From a virus, in the IMG/VR virus record IMGVR_UViG_3300031251_000046, positions 1-43,142 of that record: a stretch of 43,142 nucleotides of DNA, one strand, 5' to 3'. The notes below the pieces were generated by a model that was not told the origin of the DNA, ran no database searches, and worked only from the letters and a program-made list of their open reading frames with translations. This document shows positions 31,378 through 38,773 of the stretch, piece by piece; position 1 is the stretch's first letter, and each line of letters begins with the position of its first letter. Made by a program: the position numbers and the translations under genes.

Positions 31378-31843
31378 TGGAGGCGAGAGCCTTTTCGAAA
31401 GTGATGAAGGGGACGCTGTGGGGCCCGATGACGGCCGCGCCTGTGAACTTGAAGCCCATGAGCCCGAGCCATTTGATGTGGAGGGTGTTGCGCGAGTCGA
31501 CCATGTTGCCGAGGCGCGGGTAGTGTCGGTGCCACCCTTCGATGGTGGTGGCGCAGTGCTTGAGGACCACGCGCCGGTGCCGGGTCACAGCTTCGGTGCA
31601 AACCATCCAGATCACGCCGAAGCCTGGGACGGCGCACCCATGCACCCCACACAGCCCGAGGATGTCCCCTGTTGCCGGCGCAATCATCGTCAATGCACCG
31701 ACCGTGGAGGCGGTGAAAGGCAATGAATGTTCGGGAGGGAGGCCTGAGAGGGCAACCAGCTCAGCCCGATCTTCGGGACGGAGGTGGGCGCAGACGTAGG
31801 CCACGTCATCAGGCGTGGTGGGGCGCAGGGGCGCGTGCATCAA
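31370..31843 (-). CDS. Internal virion protein A slot (gp13-like), acetyltransferase-like fold
   Basis: 157 residues in the T7 gene 13 position. Segments such as RPTTPDDVAYVCAHLRPEDR, GDILGLCGVHG, VVLKHCATTIEGWHRHYPRL and LHIKWLGLMGFKFTGAA follow the layout of GNAT acetyltransferases, a family often found in this slot in T7-like phages. Whether it is enzymatic or only virion-assembly related is unknown. It starts directly after the gp12-like stop. Confidence 0.75.
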   Translation of the reverse strand: MMHAPLRPTTPDDVAYVCAHLRPEDRAELVALSGLPPEHSLPFTASTVGALTMIAPATGDILGLCGVHGCAVPGFGVIWMVCTEAVTRHRRVVLKHCATTIEGWHRHYPRLGNMVDSRNTLHIKWLGLMGFKFTGAAVIGPHSVPFITFEKALASNV

Positions 31844-34225
31844 TTACTTCCTGGTCTTGGGGACGAAGTTGCCCTTCCACTCCGCGCGAATGAACTTCGA
31901 GGGGAGGAAGGAGTCGTTGACCAGTCGGATGGTCACGTTGGAGCTGTTGGCGAGGACGGGGAAGCTGAACACACCGTCGAACATGGACGGGGGCGCGTCG
32001 ATGTCAGGGATGGTGTCCCCGATGCGCCACCCCACGAACTCGTAAGACGATGTGGAGTTGCCGGAAGGCGTCACTTCCACGCGGAAGTAGGCGCTGTCCT
32101 GGTAGGTCACGTCCAGCTTCAAGAGCTGTAGTTGACCCTCTTGGATGACGTTCTTCCCATCCTGACTGCGGACGAATATCTCCGAGAAGGTCCGCGCCGT
32201 TGTGAACGGGACGCCGAACCACAGGAGGAGATTGCGCGTGTCACCTTGCAGTGTCACGACGTTACCTGCCACACCCGCAACGGCCATGTTCTGGTATTGC
32301 GGGGAGTAGGCGTTGAAGCGTGTCACGGCAGTGAAGGTGCCATCTGACGGCGGCGTGTAGGGCAGCACGTAGGTGGTGAGGTCTGTCGCGATGCTGTAGG
32401 TCGGCGCGGTGAGCACATCACTGCCCACACGGCGATCAAGATACGTCACCGGGCCCCCACTGTCCGTGAGGCCGGGGCTCAAGCGCATCTTCTCAAGCAG
32501 CGTCTGCCCGCCCCGGTTGATGAGGAGGTAAAGCGTGCTGTTGATAATGAACGCCGAGAGGATGCTACCCCCAACGAAATTCCACCGCGTCCAAGCGGAC
32601 TGGACCTTATCCTGGCCCTCCCAGAGGAACTTGTAGACCCAGAGTGATGACCGATCACCGACCGATGTCACGACGAGGCAGTCCTCAGTGGAGGACACGG
32701 CCATCTTGGTGGCCCCCGCGGGGATCAGGATGGGCACATGCGATGTCACTTCCTCCGCACTCGCGACATGGTAGTAGACATCGTAATACCACTCCTTCAC
32801 ACCGACATATGCGTTGCGATCAAAGGCGAAGAGGACGCGGCGTGTGATGGACACGGGCGCGACGTATCTACACAGGCTCTCGTAAGCGGACACCTGGGGC
32901 ATCTGCGCTGTCTTGGGGGAGAGCACATTCTGCGCGCCGAAGCTGAACTGGTTCTGATCAGCGAAGATCGACAGACCGTTCTGATACGGGATCGCAGCGC
33001 GGAGGACCGCCACGTTGGGCGAAGCGCTGTTGATGTCGATCGGATCGGTGTCGAGGAGGACGATCGCGGACGAGCGCCAGAAGTTGAAGAAGTCTCCGAC
33101 CTGACTCAGCACGGCGTTGTCGTCGGTGAGGAAACCAAGCCTGTCACCGAAGAACGTGACGCCATTGATCGTCGACCCCACGAAGGAGGGCTGCGGGATC
33201 GTGTTCAGGTCGCCAGCCACGCGGGGGTTCCACGAGGCGTTCTTCAGCGTGAAGCTGCCGTCTCCGTTGCGCACCAGTATCTGGGGCATCGTCGCTGGGT
33301 CGAATGATGTCTTGACCCCCGGCGCTGGGCACTCCGTCCATGACCCGATCACGGGCTGTCCGAGGCTGCCAGTCGCTGAGAACTTCACATAGTAGACCTG
33401 TTCCGCCTGGGAGGTGTCTCCGCGGATGCCCGCAACGAACCCTTCAGGAGCCACGTTCGGGAGGTTGGTGAAGAACTGAGTCTCGCCCTTCACCACCTTC
33501 ATCGCTAGCCCAGACCAGCCGTCAACACATGAGACCGTGAAGTCGATGCCCGCTGCATTCTGTATCCAGACCGTGTTTGCGTTGGTGACGATGTTCCACC
33601 CAGCCCCGACCGTCAGCGCCGCCGCGATTTGGGTGTTCAAGTGCGATGCGATCCAAGTCGTGTCGATCGTCGCCGTGTCAGTGGCCACGCCGCCGCTGTT
33701 CGTCTGCTGAGAGGCAACCTGCGTCCCATTAACGGTGACCGTGTAGGTGCGTCCGTAGTTGCCTTGGATGACGTTCACCAGCGCCTCAGGCAGCCGTGCA
33801 GGGGCCGTTGTGCTCAGCATCGCGGCGGCGATCGTCTTGTTCACGATGAACGTGTAATCGGCGATCGTGACTGCGGCGAGGTTGGTGCTCTCCGTCCCCG
33901 CGGGGACATTTAGATAGGCGTTCCCGTTCGGGTAGTTGACCGTCCGAGCATTGCCCTGGAGGTCAGTGACGGTGACGACATTGTTCGCGATGGTGACGAC
34001 GTAGCGTTCAACCTCATCGCGGTTGATCAGATGCGTGAAGGCCGTTGTGGGGACTTGGGAGAGAAGAGTGAATACGTGCTCTGTGGGCGGACGCCGCACG
34101 AGGCCGTCAACGATGACTGGCCATGTGTTGACCTCGTCGTCGGACTGCGTCGGAAGGCGCAGTGCTACGGCCTGCTGCGATATGCCGCCAAGCAGGTTCT
34201 GGATGCTACCCTTTTCTAGGGCCAT
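31844..34225 (-). CDS. Tail tubular protein B / nozzle (gp12-like)
   Basis: 793 residues (T7 gp12 has 794). Begins MALEKGSIQNLLGGISQQAV, the conserved 'GGISQQ' start of nozzle proteins, with further hallmarks RPPTEHVF and a beta-propeller-rich body including QNQFSFGAQNVLSPKTAQM. It forms the lower tail tube and fibre docking ring. It begins directly after the gp11-like stop. Confidence 0.93.
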   Translation of the reverse strand: MALEKGSIQNLLGGISQQAVALRLPTQSDDEVNTWPVIVDGLVRRPPTEHVFTLLSQVPTTAFTHLINRDEVERYVVTIANNVVTVTDLQGNARTVNYPNGNAYLNVPAGTESTNLAAVTIADYTFIVNKTIAAAMLSTTAPARLPEALVNVIQGNYGRTYTVTVNGTQVASQQTNSGGVATDTATIDTTWIASHLNTQIAAALTVGAGWNIVTNANTVWIQNAAGIDFTVSCVDGWSGLAMKVVKGETQFFTNLPNVAPEGFVAGIRGDTSQAEQVYYVKFSATGSLGQPVIGSWTECPAPGVKTSFDPATMPQILVRNGDGSFTLKNASWNPRVAGDLNTIPQPSFVGSTINGVTFFGDRLGFLTDDNAVLSQVGDFFNFWRSSAIVLLDTDPIDINSASPNVAVLRAAIPYQNGLSIFADQNQFSFGAQNVLSPKTAQMPQVSAYESLCRYVAPVSITRRVLFAFDRNAYVGVKEWYYDVYYHVASAEEVTSHVPILIPAGATKMAVSSTEDCLVVTSVGDRSSLWVYKFLWEGQDKVQSAWTRWNFVGGSILSAFIINSTLYLLINRGGQTLLEKMRLSPGLTDSGGPVTYLDRRVGSDVLTAPTYSIATDLTTYVLPYTPPSDGTFTAVTRFNAYSPQYQNMAVAGVAGNVVTLQGDTRNLLLWFGVPFTTARTFSEIFVRSQDGKNVIQEGQLQLLKLDVTYQDSAYFRVEVTPSGNSTSSYEFVGWRIGDTIPDIDAPPSMFDGVFSFPVLANSSNVTIRLVNDSFLPSKFIRAEWKGNFVPKTRK

Positions 34226-34226
34226 G

Positions 34227-34841
34227 TCAGTAGCGTGCCATCCGGCGTATGGTGACAGCGCGCACGGAGGGGCTGTCCTTCACGACGTTGTAGGACTGCG
34301 CGTCAGACTCGTCAGCAAGGAAGTCTGCCGCGGCGCGCTCTTCATCCTCGCGTTCGAACTGGTGCAGCTCACCATCACCGAGGCGGGCATCCTGATAGCG
34401 TCGGGCTGCGCGCACCGCGATGTAGCGCCGGGCACTCTCAGGGAGGTCCTCAAAGCCAAGGAGGAGAACGATGTCGGCGTAAACGGCGCGCGTAGAGACG
34501 AACACGAACGACTGCGTGGAACGGTCATAGACCTTCCCTGAACGGTAGGCGAGGGTGCCGTAGGTGTCATCCCCTTTGAACTTCACAGCCAATGTGTTGG
34601 CGGCGAATGAGATCGTATTGTCGGAGGCATTCGGGGTGAGAGCGACATTCTCATCACGATTGAAAGACCACCCTTTGGACTGCAGCGCCCGGCTCTCTTC
34701 GCGGAGGAGGCGTAGGGCCGTTCCAGCGGCTACGGTGGTGTCCTGATCGAGCGTGTTAACGGGGCTCTCGCTGATGACGAAGAGGAGCATGTTGACTGCA
34801 TCCAGCTCGGTCGTCGGGGAGTAGGTTGTGTCGTAGGCCAT
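34227..34841 (-). CDS. Tail tubular protein A / adaptor (gp11-like)
   Basis: 204 residues (T7 gp11 has 196). The start MAYDTTYSPTTELDAVNMLL with VISESPVNTLD is the family signature (TELEAVN...IGE-PVN). RAARRYQDARLGDGELHQFE in the C-terminal half is also typical. ATG 34841 has AAGGA eight bases upstream; an in-frame ATG at 34889 would lie across a terminator and is rejected. Confidence 0.93.
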   Translation of the reverse strand: MAYDTTYSPTTELDAVNMLLFVISESPVNTLDQDTTVAAGTALRLLREESRALQSKGWSFNRDENVALTPNASDNTISFAANTLAVKFKGDDTYGTLAYRSGKVYDRSTQSFVFVSTRAVYADIVLLLGFEDLPESARRYIAVRAARRYQDARLGDGELHQFEREDEERAAADFLADESDAQSYNVVKDSPSVRAVTIRRMARY

Positions 34842-34856
34842 CGGGTCCTTAAACGG

Positions 34857-34887
34857 AAAAAGCCGAGCCCCCGCGAGGGGACCCGGC
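34857..34887 (-). terminator. Intrinsic terminator after the capsid gene (T7 T-phi position)
   Basis: On the minus strand GCCGGGTCCCC-TCGC-GGGGGCTCGGC forms an 11-bp stem with G-T wobbles and a 4-base loop, followed by TTTTT. It lies 20 bases past the capsid stop, exactly where T7 has its late terminator T-phi after gene 10. Confidence 0.85.
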
Positions 34888-34907
34888 ATGTTGTGTGGTG
34901 GTGCCGA

Positions 34908-36377
34908 TTACGGCGTGGACAGCTCGACGGCCGCCTCGGGACGAAGGATGCCGTGACCAGCCGCATACTTGGCGATGAAGAACCAGCCCTGACGGCGGAC
35001 TTCGCGGTCAGCCTCGACAGCTACGTCGAGGAGTTTCACGGTGCCCACCGCGTCCTGGTGGTTCACCGAAGCGACCGTCTTGGTGTAGCTCGCCTGGGCA
35101 GACGGAGAGGTCGTCGCATCGGCCGTGAGATCGGTCGAGGGCAGGTTGGTCGTCTTGATGATCGGGAAGCCCGCCACCGAGTCGATCGAGCCCTGAGCGA
35201 TACCGCCCGAGCCGCCGAGGAACTTGTTCAGGAGGTTCGGGTTCTGCGCGAGGGCGTAGAACTGCGCGGGGCGCACGAACGCCTGACGGCCGTCCTTGCC
35301 CACCCACTTCTCGTCCAGGGTCTGGGCGGCGGCGAAGAGGGCAGCGGTGAGGACGTTCACGTCCGTCGCCATCGCGGCGTTGGTGATCTGGGAGCCACCA
35401 GCTTCACCCGTGATGGTCGCAGCCGTGCGCGCGGCAAGGATGAAGTTGCCGGCGACGTTGCGGTCGAACAGGATAGCGAGCTTGCGGCCCAGCTCCTCGA
35501 CGTAGCGCGAGCGGACTTCGAAGTGAGCCATCGCGTCGTCGATGTCGGCGATGAACGTGGTCGAGGTCAGCAGACCGTCGATCGAGATCACGCGCTCAGC
35601 GGACGAGATCACCTGACCATCGAGGTAGACGCCCGGGGTGTGGTAAGCCGCAGAGGCGCGGCCAATGACGGGAAACTGCTTTCCCGGACCCTTCCTTGCG
35701 GAGGGAGTAGACTATACCTTTGTCCATTCGATCGCACGCTGAAGCGCGATCGGGTCGTCTTTGAGCAGTCCGATGGCTGTGTTGCAACGTGTGCAAAGCA
35801 GACCGCGGATGCGTCCTGTGGTGTGACAGTGATCCACTGCAAACGCCTTATAGCGCTTTGAGTAGAGCCGCTGATCACAAATGCCACAACGACCTCGCTG
35901 CTTGGTGAACATCGAGAGGTAATCCTCCTGCGTGACGCCGAGGGTTCGTTCTCTCTGACTGATGATACGACATGCCTTACACGTCGTGTCGCGTCTACCG
36001 TTCCGGTCCTTCTTGTAGAACTCAGGCTCGGGCTTGTGCTCACCGCATTTTGTGCAGCAGTATGTTGGAAGTGCTTCCCGTCTAGTCGTTACACCTTCGC
36101 GCGTGTTGCGCAGACTTGGCTCGGGATTGCCCACGTGGGGGTTCCCCGAATTTGGGAAGTGTTTAGAGTCGGCCCAGTTCAATTTGGGTTAAGCCGACTT
36201 GCCGGACTTGATCGAGCGAACGAAGTGCCGGTCCTTGAACATCGTATCCTTCTCGAACTGAGCGAAGACCTCGCCCGAGAAGACCTTCAGAAACAGCGCA
36301 AGCGGATCGCCAGCGTTGTTGATCTGACCAAATCTGGAGACTGTGGAGTCTAAGACGCCACCAGTATCAAAAGCCAT
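34908..36377 (-). CDS. Major capsid protein (gp10-like), split by a group I intron: exon 1 36377-36192, exon 2 35678-34908
   Basis: Joined product of 318 residues (62 + 256; T7 gp10A has 345). Exon 1 begins MAFDTGGVLDSTVSRFGQIN and ends HFVRSIKSGKSA; exon 2 continues QFPVIGRASAAYHTPGVYLD, matching the T7 order SGKS-x-Q...AAYLAPG. Later blocks are VISIDGLLTSTTFIADIDDA and RFVRPAQFYAL-type capsid segments. Without splicing, exon 1 stops at a TAA that is the first intron triplet. The join keeps frame exactly (186 and 771 bases). The gene lies downstream of the lysis pair and is followed by a terminator. Confidence 0.93.
35679..36191 (-). ncRNA. Group I self-splicing intron in the capsid gene
   Basis: 513 nt. 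Exon 1 ends in U and the intron ends in G (35679), as the class requires. P1: exon GTCGGCT (36198-36192) pairs with intron GGCCGAC (36174-36168), with U-G at the splice site. P10: exon 2 CAGTT (35678-35674) pairs with intron AACTG (36179-36175), directly beside the P1 guide strand. Core: AATCCCGAGCCAAG is the P4/Q-type motif, and GTGTAACGACTAGACGGG the R-type motif. GACTA pairs with TAGTC just past the ORF (P7). The ORF therefore sits in the P8 loop. The subgroup is not assigned. Confidence 0.93.
35712..36182 (-). CDS. Intron-encoded HNH endonuclease (endonuclease VII-like)
   Basis: Likely homing endonuclease that spreads the intron. Two zinc knuckles (CCTKCGEH and TCKAC), then RGRCGICDQRLY, AVDHCHTTGRIRGLLCTRCN and AIGLL match the endonuclease VII / HNH family, with the catalytic DHCH and Asn of RCN. 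The frame is open from TTG 36182 to the TAG at 35714-35712, but the first 45 or so codons coincide with the intron core. GTG 36134 is the other in-frame start; no ATG exists. The stop TAG lies inside the P7 3' strand of the ribozyme. It would cut intronless capsid genes near the insertion site. Confidence 0.85.
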   Translation of the reverse strand: MNWADSKHFPNSGNPHVGNPEPSLRNTREGVTTRREALPTYCCTKCGEHKPEPEFYKKDRNGRRDTTCKACRIISQRERTLGVTQEDYLSMFTKQRGRCGICDQRLYSKRYKAFAVDHCHTTGRIRGLLCTRCNTAIGLLKDDPIALQRAIEWTKV

Positions 36378-36617
36378 GTTGTGTTGCTCTCGTGTGTTGT
36401 GGATCGTTGGGTGATCGAGCCAACGGGCCTACGCACGAGCATCGAGGTAGTTCAGCGGATGCCCCCCTCAGGGAACAACGACCGAGCCAAGCTGCTTTGT
36501 GTGTGAGTCCTGTTAGTCCTGCTGCTTGCCTCCTAAAGAGGAGCACAGATGCACGACGACACATTCGAGAGAGGACAGGTTGATTGGGGTGGGCTCAACC
36601 TGCAAGGCCCAGCATCA
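36378..36617. promoter_or_regulatory. Leader region of the capsid gene
   Basis: No gene visible. It contains a 7-bp perfect hairpin (AGGTTGA 36577-36583 with 36595-36601) and a small CTCCT/AGGAG hairpin near 36530-36545. T7 keeps its strongest late promoter, phi10, in this place. I could not match it to the repeats at 8282 and 8401, so the promoter is not identified. Confidence 0.4.
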
Positions 36618-36812
36618 TTAGTTGTGTTGGTCGGTGCTGGTCACCCAGCTTGGAACGGACGGAACGCCCATTCGATGGTCCACGTCTCTGCCCATGCGGA
36701 CAACCGGGCGAACCTCGGCCCAATGGACTGTGAGGGGTCCTTGGCCAGTGTCCAGAGGAACAGAGAAGCCAGCCATAAGGGGGAGGGCGACTTTCGCAAG
36801 GATCGCCCCCAC
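36618..36812 (-). CDS. Possible small ORF after the holin, 64 aa
   Basis: Starts at GTG 36812 immediately after the holin stop and reads MGAILAKVALPLMAGFSVPL, then TGQGPLTVHWAEVRPVVRMG. A short hydrophobic start could be a signal, but there is no lipobox cysteine, so it is not a clear Rz1-type spanin. It may be a third lysis gene or chance. Confidence 0.35.
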   Translation of the reverse strand: MGAILAKVALPLMAGFSVPLDTGQGPLTVHWAEVRPVVRMGRDVDHRMGVPSVPSWVTSTDQHN

Positions 36813-37022
36813 TTACTTGTGGGGGTCTTTGACGAACAGCGCGCCGACACCGAGAGCCAGGGTGTGGAACTCGGGGGTGACGAGCACGTCGACGATCGAC
36901 TTACCAGCCGCGAAGTCCGCGGAGACCTGACTTACGGAGGTCCAGATGGCGGCGCTGCCGATGGCAGTCGTAACCCAGGAGCCGAGGACGTTAGCGATGA
37001 GGGGCTTGAGGAGGGCTTCCAT
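36813..37022 (-). CDS. Holin-like membrane protein, 69 aa
   Basis: Two hydrophobic segments, roughly PLIANVLGSWVTTAIGSAAI and EFHTLALGVGALFVKDP, separated by a short polar loop, with a charged tail. Size and layout fit a small class II-type holin. It overlaps the endolysin 3' end by 32 bases and would be translated with it. It is the better holin candidate of the two in this genome because it sits beside the endolysin. Confidence 0.65.
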   Translation of the reverse strand: MEALLKPLIANVLGSWVTTAIGSAAIWTSVSQVSADFAAGKSIVDVLVTPEFHTLALGVGALFVKDPHK

Positions 37023-37737
37023 TGTGAGCTTTCAGGAGGGTGTGGAGCATCTCGGCAAGAGCGCCGAGCGCGAATGTGCCGAGCAGGATCAGCGCAAGGC
37101 CGATGTAATGCACGGTGGGGATGTCATGCAGCGGCGCGGCGATGACAGCGCCGATAGACGTGAAGACCTTCACCACAACGCCCCCGAGGAGGCCCGTAGT
37201 GGCGTGCGTCGCGATGGGTGACGGAAGGTCGGGGGGCGCATCCACGGACTGTGCGATGGGCCCTGTGTGCTTCGTGATGATCGGTGTGGTGACGCCACCC
37301 CACAGCGCGGCTTCCGCATGACGGCGCTTCACAAGCCCCGGAAGGACCTTTCCATTGGCACGAGTCCATCGGAGAAGCTGCGCCGGAACGGCCGCGTAGT
37401 CGCCCGCGTTGAGGCACTTGAGGAGTGTTGAGCGGCGGAAGTTGCCCGCCCCCACATTGAAGATGAACGAGGTGAGGGCGTCGAACTGGTGTTGTTGCAG
37501 CCGCACCTTCACACGTTCATTGATCTCCCGCTCGACCGTTGCAAGGTCATTGCGGAGGATCACGACCGCTTGATCGCGGGTAATCGTTTGTCCAGGGAAG
37601 ACCTGAGGCTGCCCCGCTGCTGCCGTGTGTCCGTAGCCGATAGTCCAAATGCCGGCCGGGCACCGATACGCAGTGAGGTAGAGCCCCTCGGAGTGGCCGA
37701 TTAAGTCCACTCCGAGTTGGCCGACAGTTTGGGTCAT
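36991..37737 (-). CDS. Endolysin, GH24 T4-type lysozyme with C-terminal membrane segment
   Basis: 248 residues. The GH24 triad is seen as E17, C26 and T32 in HSEGLYLTAYRCPAGIWT (the E-8x-D/C-5x-T rule), followed by GYGHT and the family block LQQHQFDALTSFIFNVGAGN. It cleaves the glycan backbone of peptidoglycan. After residue 170 come a Pro-rich linker and two hydrophobic segments (VVVKVFTSIGAVIAAPL and YIGLALILLGTFALGALAEM), unusual for this family, where any anchor is normally N-terminal. Its ATG overlaps the scaffold stop (TGATG), so it is coupled to scaffold translation. Confidence 0.9.
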   Translation of the reverse strand: MTQTVGQLGVDLIGHSEGLYLTAYRCPAGIWTIGYGHTAAAGQPQVFPGQTITRDQAVVILRNDLATVEREINERVKVRLQQHQFDALTSFIFNVGAGNFRRSTLLKCLNAGDYAAVPAQLLRWTRANGKVLPGLVKRRHAEAALWGGVTTPIITKHTGPIAQSVDAPPDLPSPIATHATTGLLGGVVVKVFTSIGAVIAAPLHDIPTVHYIGLALILLGTFALGALAEMLHTLLKAHNGSPPQAPHR

Positions 37738-38597
37738 CAGAACTTCGAGACGAGCATCCGCGAGATGACGCTGGCGCGGTAGGCGGGGTCCTTGCTGTAT
37801 TTCGGGTCCTGCACGGCTTTGTTCTGCTCGAAGGCGGACGCGAAGGGTTGGACGCCCTGGAGGGCACCCCCCAGACTGGTGTCGCCCTGAACCAGCCTCG
37901 GGGCTCTCCCGTTGGCCTTCTCGTAGGCGTTCTTCAGGTTGCGCACAGCGAGGAGCGCCGTGTTCGGGTCGCTGTCCATCGCCTTGTTGTAGGCCTCGAC
38001 CTCAGCCTTCGGGAGGCCAGTGCTCGCCCAGCGGACCAGCTCTCCGTAGCCATCCTTGCCGCCCGCCTCGCCGAAGATGGCGTTGTGGTGGTTGGTGACG
38101 GTGGCCTTCGAGCCTTCGACGTATTGGTCGACCAGCGCGCGCGCGTTGTCCCCGAGGACGCCCTTCAGAGACTCGGCAAGCTTCGCGCGGCTCTCCTCGG
38201 ACACATCGCCCTTCTCGGAGAACTCCGTGTTGAACGGTGTGAGATCGACACCCGCCTTAGTCGCGGCGGCGGCAGCGGCCTTATCGGCTTCCGTCTGTGG
38301 GGTCTGCTCGGTGCTCGCGGTGGTGGTGGCCGGCTTCGTCTCCGCGGGGGGCTGTTGACCCTTCTTCAGCTCAGCGAGTTCTTGCTGGGCCTTGGTGAGG
38401 GCGGCGCGCGTCTCCGCGGCAGACTTCGTGTATTCAGCGACGGAGGTGAACTGCTCTGGCAGCCAGTCGGGGCGGCTGGGGGTGGTGTCCCCCTCAGCAG
38501 CCGCGCGAGCGGCAGCCTCAGCGTCCACCTTGGCGGCCGACTGCTCCAGGGTCGGAGCGCTGGCGTGGGGGTCGACGTTAAAGCTCTGCTCGGCCAT
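37737..38597 (-). CDS. Scaffold / capsid assembly protein (gp9-like)
   Basis: 286 residues (T7 gp9 has 307). Acidic, Ala/Glu-rich and helical, with RPDWLPEQFTSVAEYTKSAA near the N-terminus, typical of T7-like scaffolds ('WLPEKF-S-E-LAK'), a Lys/Gln/Pro-rich coiled linker, and a basic C-terminus (DPAYRASVISRMLVSKF) of the kind that contacts capsid protein. It overlaps the small gene upstream (TGATG). Confidence 0.88.
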   Translation of the reverse strand: MAEQSFNVDPHASAPTLEQSAAKVDAEAAARAAAEGDTTPSRPDWLPEQFTSVAEYTKSAAETRAALTKAQQELAELKKGQQPPAETKPATTTASTEQTPQTEADKAAAAAATKAGVDLTPFNTEFSEKGDVSEESRAKLAESLKGVLGDNARALVDQYVEGSKATVTNHHNAIFGEAGGKDGYGELVRWASTGLPKAEVEAYNKAMDSDPNTALLAVRNLKNAYEKANGRAPRLVQGDTSLGGALQGVQPFASAFEQNKAVQDPKYSKDPAYRASVISRMLVSKF

Positions 38598-38767
38598 CAG
38601 TTCGTCGTCACCGTGAGAGCGATGTCGCCTTGCCGGTAGGTCTTGACGCCGGGTTCGGAGGCGATGGTCATGCCATCATCAACGGCCGCCACGCTCGCGT
38701 CCGCGGTCGTAGTGGCGATCGGCGTGTCGGGGTCTACCGGCGCGTCAGTGGTCTGTGCTTTTGCCAA
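38597..38767 (-). CDS. Small protein between portal and scaffold, 56 aa, TTG start
   Basis: Reads (M)AKAQTTDAPVDPDTPIATTT then ADASVAAVDDGMTIASEPGV and ends TYRQGDIALTVTTN. The Ala/Thr/Asp-rich start and the strand-like end look coding. The TTG at 38767 lies seven bases past the portal stop, with AAGGA about a dozen bases upstream, and the stop overlaps the scaffold ATG. A head-assembly helper is possible; no family recognised. Confidence 0.6.
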   Translation of the reverse strand: MAKAQTTDAPVDPDTPIATTTADASVAAVDDGMTIASEPGVKTYRQGDIALTVTTN

Positions 38768-38773
38768 GTTGGC

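Noticed and set aside
34908-36377. Capsid gene disrupted by a frameshift or by a simple HNH insertion
   Set aside because: The exact in-frame join, the U/G splice-site bases, P1, P10 and the core motifs show a ribozyme intron, not damage or misassembly.
36440-36480. GGTAGTTCAGCGG-like sequence on the plus strand, resembling a tRNA D-arm
   Set aside because: No acceptor pairing, anticodon arm or T-arm can be found around it.
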